A DNA stretch of 5,129 nucleotides from a bacterium (lineage in GTDB: Bacteria > Patescibacteriota > Patescibacteriia > 2-12-FULL-60-25), in contig JAGVIJ010000015.1 in the NCBI GenBank assembly GCA_020056125.1, positions 1-5,129 on the forward strand, written 5' to 3'. How positions within the stretch are numbered: position 1 is the stretch's first letter; every line of letters begins with the position of its first letter. Of this stretch, positions 1-4,078 are shown in pieces. Made by a program: the position numbers and the translations under genes. Under the pieces are notes generated by a model that made no database searches, was not told the origin of the DNA, and was given only the letters and a program-made list of their open reading frames with translations.

Positions 1-203
1 AGCCAAAAACGATAATCAGCCAGCGCCAAAGAAGAAAGATCCTGCCAAATAAATGGCAAAAGACAAACGGTCGCGCAGGCCGTGATGAAGAACAGCGCAA
101 TACCATCACCAAATCTTCGAGCGCTCCGTTGAATCAAAAAATCGCCCACTCCCCAGGACAACATGGCGACAAAGGCCCAAATGGCTCCCATGGATGATCC
201 CAT
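1..203 (-). CDS. EamA/DMT-family membrane transporter, N-terminal fragment (cut by window edge)
   Basis: Reading the minus strand from the ATG at 203 gives 67 codons without a stop, running off the left edge. The product begins MGSSMGAIWAFVAMLSWGVG and continues DFLIQRSARRFGDG, then a second hydrophobic stretch (about residues 35-53). A first helix with a W-G-x-x-D/N-F pattern followed by a polar R/G-rich turn and a second helix is typical of the first two helices of the 10-helix EamA/drug-metabolite transporter family (inner-membrane exporters or importers of small metabolites; substrate not predictable). The start is supported by AGGTG at 209-213, 5 nt upstream; the in-frame ATG at 191 is less well placed. 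A GATAAT hexamer (215-220, minus) may be its -10. It is divergent from arfB. Family call fairly confident from the fragment; function open. Confidence 0.72.
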   Translation of the reverse strand, partial: MGSSMGAIWAFVAMLSWGVGDFLIQRSARRFGDGIALFFITACATVCLLPFIWQDLSSLALADYRFW

Positions 204-248
204 TGTAACACCTAATTATCTGTTGCCCTATCAGCGCAGCTCATTTCG

Positions 249-278
249 TTTCCAAGCGCCGCGCGATTTTGCTATGCT
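249..278 (+). promoter_or_regulatory. possible sigma70-type promoter of arfB
   Basis: TTTCCA (249-254) and TATGCT (273-278) are separated by 18 nt and lie just before the ATG at 288. Transcription would begin about at the start codon, leaving little or no leader. Match to consensus is only moderate and the sequence alone does not prove it. Confidence 0.3.
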
Positions 279-287
279 GTGGAACGT

Positions 288-725
288 ATGATGCATTTTG
301 ATCAACCAACCATTCCGGACGGACAATGCGCGGTGCCGGAAAAAGAAATGGAAATCACCTTTGTGCGCTCGTCCGGACCGGGCGGACAAAACGTGAACAA
401 GACTTCGACCAAGGCCGTGGTGCGCTGGAATGTGAACGGATCAGCGGCATTTTCCGATGAAGAGAAAACGCGGATTAATGAGCAACTCGGCGCGCGATTA
501 ACCAAAGAAGGTGACTTGATTGTAACCTGCATGAAGACGCGGTCACAATTGCAAAATCGAGACATGGCCGTTCAGACCTTGCGGAATTTGGTGGCGCGAG
601 CGCTGGAGCCGGAAAAGGAACGCAGACCAACCAAACCCACTCGGGCTTCAAAGGAACGACGGCTGGGCGCAAAAGAACGACAGGCGGGAAAAAAACGAGA
701 ACGTCAAAAACCAAAATGGGAATGA
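288..725 (+). CDS. arfB: peptidyl-tRNA hydrolase ArfB (YaeJ/ICT1 family), stalled-ribosome rescue
   Basis: The product (145 aa from the ATG at 288) is a class-I release-factor-like domain without codon-recognition domains. It carries the GGQ motif at residues 32-34 in the context SSGPGGQNVNKTST; the glutamine side hydrolyses the ester bond of peptidyl-tRNA in the ribosomal A site. The basic tail (about residues 111-142, ERRPTKPTRASKERR followed by Lys/Arg-rich sequence) matches the ArfB tail that sits in the empty mRNA channel of ribosomes stalled at mRNA ends. Length fits the family (about 140 aa). Possible starts are GTG 279, ATG 288 and ATG 291; only a weak GGAA (281-284) precedes the ATGs, and residues before the domain are not conserved, so the exact start is uncertain. 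It is followed by the tRNA-His promoter, with no clear terminator between. Role in rescue is known for the family; activity here is inferred. Confidence 0.93.
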   Translation: MMHFDQPTIPDGQCAVPEKEMEITFVRSSGPGGQNVNKTSTKAVVRWNVNGSAAFSDEEKTRINEQLGARLTKEGDLIVTCMKTRSQLQNRDMAVQTLRNLVARALEPEKERRPTKPTRASKERRLGAKERQAGKKRERQKPKWE

Positions 726-738
726 TATCAGCGACCGC

Positions 739-767
739 TTGCCAAACAGGCAGATTCGGTGTATATT
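739..767 (+). promoter_or_regulatory. promoter of tRNA-His
   Basis: TTGCCA (739-744) and TATATT (762-767) are separated by exactly 17 nt, a good sigma70-type pair. The -10 ends 21 nt before the G-1 of tRNA-His, so the precursor would have a short 5' leader (roughly 15 nt). The -35 lies within a small TGCC/GGCA inverted repeat. Confidence 0.7.
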
Positions 768-788
768 CTGCTAGCTTTTAACACTCAT

Positions 789-863
789 GGTGGCCATAGT
801 TCAATGGTAGAACACTGGTCTGTGGCACCAGTTACGAGGGTTCAATTCCCTCTGGCCACCCCA
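789..863 (+). tRNA. tRNA-His (anticodon GTG)
   Basis: A full cloverleaf can be drawn by hand. The acceptor stem GTGGCCA/TGGCCAC pairs fully, the D stem is GTTC/GAAC, the anticodon stem is CTGGT/ACCAG with loop CTGTGGC giving anticodon GTG at 822-824, the variable loop has 4 nt, and the T arm is GAGGG-TTCAATT-CCCTC. The discriminator base is C73 and a G lies just before position 1 (789). Together they form the G-1:C73 pair that histidyl-tRNA synthetase reads, independent support for the His identity. CCA is encoded (861-863). It has its own promoter upstream, and a long inverted repeat begins inside the CCA. Confidence 0.97.
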
Positions 864-898
864 CGTAAAAAGTCCAGCTTGCCTGGGCTTTTTACGTG
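862..898 (+). terminator. hairpin at the 3' end of tRNA-His, likely intrinsic terminator
   Basis: CACGTAAAAAGTCCAG (862-877) pairs over 16 bp with CTGGGCTTTTTACGTG (883-898) around the loop CTTGC, with one G-T wobble. The core GTCCAG/CTGGGC followed by TTTTT is a usable intrinsic terminator for the tRNA, and the A-tract on the other arm would let it work on both strands. The left arm starts at the second C of the encoded CCA, so the longest form of the hairpin competes with the tRNA 3' end. Confidence 0.6.
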
Positions 899-900
899 AG

Positions 901-983
901 CCACGTGATCCGAGCGACAGCGAGGATTTTACGTGGCCACCTTGAATCATAATCGGCGCTGGACTTCACGTGGCGCAGCCACG
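901..983. repeat. cluster of CACGT-containing palindromes downstream of tRNA-His
   Basis: CCACGT (901-906) pairs with ACGTGG (931-936), with an inner ATCC (908-911)/GGAT (924-927). Just after it, CGTGGC-GCA-GCCACG (969-983) is a perfect 6-bp stem with a 3-nt loop. The hexamers CACGTG, TACGTG and CACGTA recur six times between 862 and 973. I see no convincing ORF or RNA gene here. Confidence 0.5.
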
Positions 984-990
984 ACGCGTG

Positions 991-1014
991 AACGACGGCT
1001 TACCCGTCGTTTTT
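991..1014 (+). terminator. intrinsic terminator
   Basis: AACGACGG (991-998) and CCGTCGTT (1004-1011) form a perfect 8-bp stem with the loop CTTAC, and the 3' arm leads into a run of five T (1010-1014). It stands between the tRNA-His flank and the peptidase promoter, so it probably stops read-through from arfB/tRNA-His. It also argues against starting the peptidase at the in-frame ATG at 970, since the hairpin would then lie inside the coding sequence. Confidence 0.65.
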
Positions 1015-1044
1015 AAGTATGTGGTTTTTACTTCAACGAGAGCT

Positions 1045-1050
1045 TATAAT
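1045..1050 (+). promoter_or_regulatory. -10 box (TATAAT) directly upstream of the peptidase ATG
   Basis: A perfect TATAAT ends 6 nt before the ATG at 1057. A transcript would start at or next to the ATG, giving a leaderless mRNA. No good -35 is seen at 16-18 nt (TGGTTT and neighbours), and no Shine-Dalgarno is present between the box and the ATG. Confidence 0.6.
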
Positions 1051-1056
1051 ACCCCC

Positions 1057-1584
1057 ATGCCCATACTTGATTTTCCCGAACTGCGACAAACCTATGATTA
1101 TGATTGCGGCGCATGCGCGTTGCAGGCTGTGTTGGCATATTACGGAATTGAACGCTTTGAGGGCGAGCTGATCAAATCCGCTAAAACATCCAAAACAACC
1201 GGCACCACAATTCCCAACCTATTGCGCTTATTGAAGGCGTCCAAATTGAAATATGATTCTCGCTCCATGAGTCCAGCCGAGGCGCGCGAATATATCGTGC
1301 AGGGCATTCCCGTGATTCTGCTTTTGCAGGCTTGGAGCGACAAAAAGAAAAAAGATTATTCCTCGAGCATGCGCGACGGTCATTATGTGGTGGCTATTGG
1401 GTTTGATGATGCGCGCATTATTTTTGAAGATCCGTATGTATTGAAACGAACTTTCCTGACAGACCAAGAATTGATCAAACGCTGGCATGGCCATGCAGGG
1501 GGGAAGCCCATCTTAAATCATGGGATTGCGGTGTACGGCAAAAAATCAACTTATCGCCCCAAACAAACTATACGGATGAAGTAG
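1057..1584 (+). CDS. stand-alone C39-like papain-fold cysteine peptidase
   Basis: The product is 175 aa from the ATG at 1057. It has the C39 (bacteriocin-processing type) layout: Gln11 (oxyanion hole) in RQTYDYDCGACAL, catalytic Cys17, then DGHYVVAIGFDD with His109 and IIFEDP with Asp125. The family cuts after double-glycine leaders, usually fused to an ABC transporter; here there is only the peptidase domain, with no signal peptide, membrane segment or transporter next door, and I see no adjacent small double-glycine precursor. It may therefore act in the cytoplasm, or with a transporter encoded elsewhere. The frame stays open upstream to an ATG at 970, but that part contains a terminator hairpin and the TATAAT box, and the domain begins at residue 1 of the shorter form, so I prefer 1057. 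Fold and catalytic residues are seen; the substrate is unknown. Confidence 0.85.
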   Translation: MPILDFPELRQTYDYDCGACALQAVLAYYGIERFEGELIKSAKTSKTTGTTIPNLLRLLKASKLKYDSRSMSPAEAREYIVQGIPVILLLQAWSDKKKKDYSSSMRDGHYVVAIGFDDARIIFEDPYVLKRTFLTDQELIKRWHGHAGGKPILNHGIAVYGKKSTYRPKQTIRMK

Positions 1585-1620
1585 AGAATCGAGACTTGAT
1601 ATTCTCCTAGCATGGGTGCC

Positions 1621-1649
1621 TTGACACAACCCCTAATTTGATATAGAAA
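1621..1649 (+). promoter_or_regulatory. TTGACA promoter of the NYN-like gene
   Basis: There is a perfect -35 TTGACA at 1621-1626. The -10 is ambiguous: TATAGA (1642-1647) at 15 nt or TAGAAA (1644-1649) at 17 nt. Predicted transcripts would carry a leader of about 65-70 nt before the ATG at 1724. The same -35 plus a similar CCCCT...ATAT spacer occurs at 3151. Confidence 0.55.
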
Positions 1650-1657
1650 TAACAGTT

Positions 1658-1679
1658 CGATGGGTTCCGACCCCTATCG
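1658..1679 (+). promoter_or_regulatory. 5' leader hairpin upstream of the NYN-like gene
   Basis: CGAT-GGGT (1658-1665), tetraloop TCCG, ACCC (1670-1673), a CT bulge and ATCG (1676-1679) form a compact stem in the predicted leader. It lies 34 nt before the Shine-Dalgarno and does not cover it. A regulatory role is speculation; it may only stabilise the mRNA. Confidence 0.3.
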
Positions 1680-1723
1680 TTGTTCCTTACATAATCCCAG
1701 TCGGAGAAACATGAGGTTCTAAC

Positions 1724-3064
1724 ATGTCTGGCGCCAGAAATTTCCTACAGCTTTCCGGCACCTATTGCACCGGACGGATCCGCACAGTCATGGTCATCGG
1801 ATTGTATTCCGACATGGCCTTCGACTTCAAGGGAAGGGGGCTCTACATCAGCCCTCAACGCATCGGAGAAGTGGCGGGACGCTACGGCACAGTGATACAC
1901 AAGTGTGTGTATCTGCCCGGCAGCGTCCTGGCTGACCCCGGCCAAATACTCCAGTGGTCAAACCAGGGGTACAGAGTCTGCGCGGCTCTGCCGGCCAGGA
2001 ATGATCCGGGCAATTCAGTGATTCCCATCTGGGACGACGTCCGACTCCATAAACCGGACATCTTGGTGTTGGTGGCCGGAAACGGACTGCCCGAATCGCT
2101 CATCAGCGCCATCAAGTATAAACTGTTTGCCAGCGTTATCCTGTTGGCCACCAACCCGCAAGCCAGGTTGAGCACCGCCGCAGACCTGGTATTGAATTTG
2201 CGGGACTACGTGGACGGCAAACCCTTGCCGCCGCTCATGCGACCGTCAACGCCCGAGGAGCAACTCCTCGAGTATCTGGAAATTGCGGCCAAGAGTTGCC
2301 CGCTGGCCGAGCAACTCGAACAGGACAATCCCCGCGTCCACGGCATGATCGAGAACGTGATGGCCGCAGACGAAACGACGGAGACCACGACCCTGCGTAC
2401 GCTGGTCGCGCTCTACGCTCAACGAGACTTGCCGCCGCTGGTGCAAGCCGTGCTCTGCGCACTGGCCTTGCATCCCGGACCTGACGGCAAGTTGGTACCC
2501 ATGGTGCCCAAGGAGAAGTATTTCAAACTGCTCCAGCGGCACAACGTCCCCATCGGCACCGAGGGATGCGCCGCTCTGGAGTTGCTCTCCGAACTCGGCC
2601 TGCTCTCTGCACAGCGCGGCGACCATTGGTACGAGGTGGACTATTCCTACACCTTGGCTTTCAACGAACCGGCGTGCAAGTTGGCGCGCGAGTTCCTCAA
2701 GTGGATCGAAGGCTCACGAGTTCGAATGACGGACTGGATGAGCCGGATGCTCACTGCACTCGAGATACTGGGCGTCAATCCCGGAGGCTTGGATGATCAA
2801 CAGCTGGCTCTGGTGCGAGATCTCTTGCGCCTGATCTTGCACAACATCCATGCGCACATCCTGGTGCACGCCTTGGAGGATCGCGGATTGCGCACGTCCG
2901 AGCAAGTCGCAAAGTTCGTGCGACGAGCTCTGGAGGTGTTGGATGTTCCGGCGCAGATGGAGGAGGACGAGGATGCCGCCGAGGAGGGCGAGACTCCGAC
3001 GAAAAGCGTCCTACGCCTCATCCCCGGAACAAGCGGAACGGCCAAGGCCGGTACCGCCACCTAG
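1724..3064 (+). CDS. hypothetical protein, degenerate NYN/PIN-like N-terminal domain plus possible winged helix
   Basis: The product is 446 aa. GAGG (1713-1716) lies 7 nt before the ATG and supports this start. Residues 22-163 resemble an NYN (LabA/DUF88-type, PIN-fold) nuclease domain: a hydrophobic first strand with Asp30 (VMVIGLYSDM), an acidic site in IPIWDD (Asp104/105), a strand plus turn ILVLVAGNGLPESL where the family has SGDSDF, a strand SVILLATN, and the closing STAADLVLNL. The usual DxxN and GDxD acids are partly replaced (AGN for SGD), so it may bind RNA without cutting it. Residues 225-306 are helical and end in a possible winged helix (about 262-306); 311-407 are again helical, and the tail (411-446) is acidic, then Thr/Gly/Ala-rich. 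No membrane segment or signal peptide. The gene is visibly more GC-rich than its neighbours. It has its own promoter, leader hairpin and terminator and stands next to a putative structured RNA. Domain assignment is by eye and tentative; the reading frame is certain. Confidence 0.6.
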   Translation: MSGARNFLQLSGTYCTGRIRTVMVIGLYSDMAFDFKGRGLYISPQRIGEVAGRYGTVIHKCVYLPGSVLADPGQILQWSNQGYRVCAALPARNDPGNSVIPIWDDVRLHKPDILVLVAGNGLPESLISAIKYKLFASVILLATNPQARLSTAADLVLNLRDYVDGKPLPPLMRPSTPEEQLLEYLEIAAKSCPLAEQLEQDNPRVHGMIENVMAADETTETTTLRTLVALYAQRDLPPLVQAVLCALALHPGPDGKLVPMVPKEKYFKLLQRHNVPIGTEGCAALELLSELGLLSAQRGDHWYEVDYSYTLAFNEPACKLAREFLKWIEGSRVRMTDWMSRMLTALEILGVNPGGLDDQQLALVRDLLRLILHNIHAHILVHALEDRGLRTSEQVAKFVRRALEVLDVPAQMEEDEDAAEEGETPTKSVLRLIPGTSGTAKAGTAT

Positions 3065-3099
3065 TCCGTCTCGTCAGCCTCCGCGCAGCTGACCCCTTG

Positions 3100-3137
3100 C
3101 CGCTCGTCAGAACTAAACTGATGGGCGGTATTTTTTT
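3100..3137 (+). terminator. intrinsic terminator of the NYN-like gene
   Basis: CCGCTCGTCAG (3100-3110) pairs with CTGATGGGCGG (3118-3128) over 11 bp including two G-T wobbles, loop AACTAAA. TA and then seven T (3131-3137) follow. It begins 35 nt after the stop codon. Confidence 0.85.
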
Positions 3138-3150
3138 ATTCATAGCTCCC

Positions 3151-3179
3151 TTGACAAATTCCCCTTCTTATATTAAAAC
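3151..3179 (+). promoter_or_regulatory. TTGACA promoter of the putative small RNA
   Basis: Perfect -35 TTGACA (3151-3156). The -10 is poorly defined: TATTAA (3171-3176) at 14 nt or TAAAAC (3174-3179) at 17 nt. The spacer shares CCCCT and ATAT with the promoter at 1621. It follows directly on the terminator at 3100-3137, so it opens a new transcription unit with no plausible protein behind it. Confidence 0.5.
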
Positions 3180-3183
3180 AAGA

Positions 3184-3356
3184 GCGAATAGAGCGGCATA
3201 CGGTCTGTCCGGGCGGTTGCTACGCAATCGCCCACAGGACCAACTAGCCGCGAACCGAGTGCGAGCAGTTGCGCTATCTATGAGGGAGAATCAGTGGTTC
3301 CAGACTTCTCCAAGGCGGGGTGTTCAGACCTAGGCTCCTGACCCCCGCTGTTTTTT
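3184..3356 (+). ncRNA. putative structured small RNA, family not recognised
   Basis: About 170 nt lie between a TTGACA promoter and a strong terminator, with no convincing ORF in the plus direction. The sequence folds by hand into consecutive helices: GCGGC (3193-3197)/GCCGC (3247-3251) enclosing GGTCTGT (3202-3208)/ACA-G-GACC (3234-3241) and a 10-bp stem GGGCGGTTGC/GCAATCGCCC (3211-3233); then AGTGCGA/TTGCGCT (3258-3275); then GGAGAA/TTCTCC (3285-3311), whose loop holds GGTTC (3296-3300), complementary to GAACC (3252-3256), a possible pseudoknot; then the terminator stem. The 5' end is estimated from the promoter. I could not match it to tmRNA, RNase P RNA, 4.5S/SRP RNA or 6S RNA. Its last 79 nt overlap, antisense, the end of the GIY-YIG gene. 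Structure is seen; function and expression are inferred. Confidence 0.5.
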
Positions 3357-3625
3357 ATAAATTTATATCCAAATTTTTTAAGAGTATAAGATAATTGAAT
3401 TTTTAATTGCGCGCGACCATTGCCACCTTTTAGGTAACGTTCGCGTCGTTTGGCCTCCAACTCTTCCAGATAAGCCTCATAGTAAATTAATTTTAGTGGC
3501 CGACGTTCTTTAGTCGCCGTTGAAAATCCGGCTGAATGCTCACTGATTCTCCTTTTAAGATCCCCTGTGTAACCGACATACAATTTATAATCTTTTAAAC
3601 TGAACAATACATAAACATAATACAT
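3278..3625 (-). CDS. small GIY-YIG domain protein (putative endonuclease, UPF0213/YhbQ-like)
   Basis: The product is 115 aa. The GIY-YIG core is visible: YYVYVL (residues 2-7), KLYVGYTGDLKRRISEH (14-30) with Tyr16-Val-Gly18, the conserved Arg25/26 and His30, then RRPLKLIYYEAY (41-52) and EAKRRERYLKGG (57-68), containing the likely metal-binding Glu62. Such stand-alone domains nick or cut DNA in other family members; the target here is unknown. The domain ends near residue 90. The last 25 residues or so are low-complexity, unlike the family, and are encoded antisense to the small-RNA terminator and 3' half, so the natural protein may have gained this tail by stop-codon loss. No Shine-Dalgarno precedes the ATG; TACGAT 8 nt upstream could be a -10 for a leaderless mRNA. 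A hairpin terminator at 3654-3689 separates it from tRNA-Arg. Confidence 0.88.
   Translation of the reverse strand: MYYVYVLFSLKDYKLYVGYTGDLKRRISEHSAGFSTATKERRPLKLIYYEAYLEELEAKRRERYLKGGNGRAQLKIQLSYTLKKFGYKFIKNSGGQEPRSEHPALEKSGTTDSPS
3315..3356 (+). terminator. intrinsic terminator ending the putative small RNA
   Basis: GCGGGG (3315-3320) pairs with CCCCGC (3343-3348), and inside it TCAG (3324-3327) with CTGA (3338-3341). TG and six T (3351-3356) follow. The T-run is only on the plus-strand side, so it terminates rightward transcripts although the GIY-YIG gene is read through it on the other strand. Confidence 0.85.
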
Positions 3626-3653
3626 ACGTACTAATCGTAACAGAACAATTGTC

Positions 3654-3689
3654 TAAACAAAAACAACCAGGCGATATGCCTGATTGTTT
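3654..3689 (-). terminator. intrinsic terminator downstream of tRNA-Arg
   Basis: AAACAACCAGGC (3661-3672) and GCCTGATTGTTT (3678-3689) form a 12-bp stem with one C-A mismatch and loop GATAT. Read on the minus strand, the hairpin continues into a T-rich run (complement of 3654-3663). It would end the tRNA-Arg transcript before the GIY-YIG gene. Confidence 0.65.
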
Positions 3690-3712
3690 CCACTGAACTC
3701 ATCTCGGTATGT

Positions 3713-3738
3713 GGTGAGCGAGCTTAGCTCGCCGCACC
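3713..3738. repeat. palindrome with AGCT-T-AGCT core
   Basis: GCGAGC-TTA-GCTCGC (3718-3732) is a perfect 6-bp stem with a 3-nt loop, extended by GGTG (3713-3716)/CACC (3735-3738). It is the first of three closely spaced palindromes sharing the core AGCTNAGCT. A short repeat of TTCGCTC/TTTTCG type follows (3739-3762). Confidence 0.65.
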
Positions 3739-3766
3739 TTCGCTCTTTTTCGCTCGTTTTCGTCAG

Positions 3767-3783
3767 GGGAAGCTAAGCTTCCC
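3767..3783. repeat. palindrome with AGCT-A-AGCT core
   Basis: GGGAAGC-TAA-GCTTCCC is a perfect 7-bp stem with a 3-nt loop, the second member of the AGCTNAGCT set. It lies 28 nt after the first and 12 nt before the third. Confidence 0.65.
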
Positions 3784-3795
3784 TAGTCCGCCGAA

Positions 3796-3812
3796 ACCGA
3801 GCTGAGCTCGGT
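3796..3812. repeat. palindrome with AGCT-G-AGCT core, overlapping the tRNA-Arg 3' end
   Basis: ACCGAGC-TGA-GCTCGGT is a perfect 7-bp stem with a 3-nt loop. Its last base (3812) is the terminal A of the encoded CCA of tRNA-Arg on the minus strand, so the palindrome abuts the mature tRNA end. Confidence 0.65.
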
Positions 3813-3886
3813 GGTGCCCCCGGAAGGAATCGAACCTTCATAACCAGCTTAGAAGGCTGGAGTTTTATCCATTAAACTACAGGGAC
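3812..3886 (-). tRNA. tRNA-Arg (anticodon TCT)
   Basis: On the minus strand the cloverleaf is complete: acceptor GTCCCTG/CGGGGGC (two G-T wobbles), D stem GTTT/AAAC, anticodon stem CCAGC/GCTGG with loop CTTCTAA giving anticodon TCT (3853-3851), a 4-nt variable loop, and T arm GAAGG-TTCGATT-CCTTC. The discriminator is A73 and CCA is encoded (3814-3812). It reads AGA/AGG arginine codons. No clear promoter can be named upstream; the region before it is repeat-rich. Confidence 0.96.
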
Positions 3887-3889
3887 GAA

Positions 3890-3906
3890 ATTCGCCCTAG
3901 GCGAAT
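3890..3906. repeat. palindrome just upstream of tRNA-Arg
   Basis: ATTCGCC-CTA-GGCGAAT is a perfect 7-bp stem with a 3-nt loop, 3 nt before the mature 5' end of tRNA-Arg. With the palindrome at 3796-3812 it brackets the tRNA gene. Confidence 0.6.
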
Positions 3907-3914
3907 AAATCTCA

Positions 3915-3955
3915 AATGCCAAATGCCGAATTACGAATTGCGGATGCCAAATTTT
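3915..3955. repeat. short tandem-like repeats (ATGCC / CGAATT)
   Basis: ATGCC occurs at 3916, 3923 and 3944, and CGAATT occurs twice between 3928 and 3939. The tract is AT-rich, has no ORF and lies in the 190-nt gap between tRNA-Arg and the recombinase gene, upstream of tRNA-Arg. Between 3956 and 4001 I see nothing further. Confidence 0.45.
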
Positions 3956-4001
3956 ATCACTAACGGAAATGGAATATAACAGATTTCTGACAAAGTTTCA
4001 A

Positions 4002-4062
4002 GTAGGGGCGAGATTCATCACGCTCATGTTTTCGATGAGGGCGCAATAAATTGCGCCCCTAC
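4002..4062. repeat. 61-bp element with terminal inverted repeats (MITE-like or REP-like)
   Basis: GTAGGGGCG (4002-4010) and CGCCCCTAC (4054-4062) are perfect 9-bp inverted ends. Inside, TCATC (4015-4019) pairs with GATGA (4034-4038), and GGGCGCAA-TAAA-TTGCGCCC (4039-4058) is a perfect 8-bp hairpin that shares part of the right end, so two folds compete. It has no coding capacity and begins 17 nt beyond the recombinase stop; it may end that transcript, though no T-run follows. No target-site duplication is evident. Confidence 0.6.
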
Positions 4063-4078
4063 GCGGACAATGCTCCCT

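Noticed and set aside
853..941. TGGCCACC repeated at 853-860 and 934-941, as a possible attachment-site duplication at tRNA-His
   Set aside because: Only 8 bp, too close to enclose an element, and it lies in a palindrome cluster rich in GGCCAC/CACGTG.
970..1056. N-terminal extension of the C39-like peptidase to the ATG at 970
   Set aside because: It contains an intrinsic-terminator hairpin and the TATAAT box, and the extra 29 residues are unlike the family; the domain starts at 1057.
1584..1606. Terminator of the C39-like peptidase (GAGAAT/ATTCTC inverted repeat)
   Set aside because: The stem is only 6 bp with an 11-nt loop and no T-run follows; too weak to call.
2246..2626. Minus-strand ORF of 126 codons
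   Set aside because: It is an open antisense frame of the GC-richer NYN-like gene, with no start signals and no recognisable motif.
3097..3333. Plus-strand ORF of 78 codons
   Set aside because: It spans a terminator, a promoter and the structured RNA, has no Shine-Dalgarno and gives an unconvincing protein.
3184..3356. Identification of the RNA as tmRNA, RNase P RNA, 4.5S RNA or 6S RNA
   Set aside because: The hallmark sequences are absent: no tRNA-like end with CCA, no GAGGAAAGTCC, no GGAAGGAAGCAGCC, and no long closing stem with a central bubble.
3690..4062. CRISPR array
   Set aside because: The repeats here are palindromes of different sequence with irregular spacing; there is no constant direct repeat.
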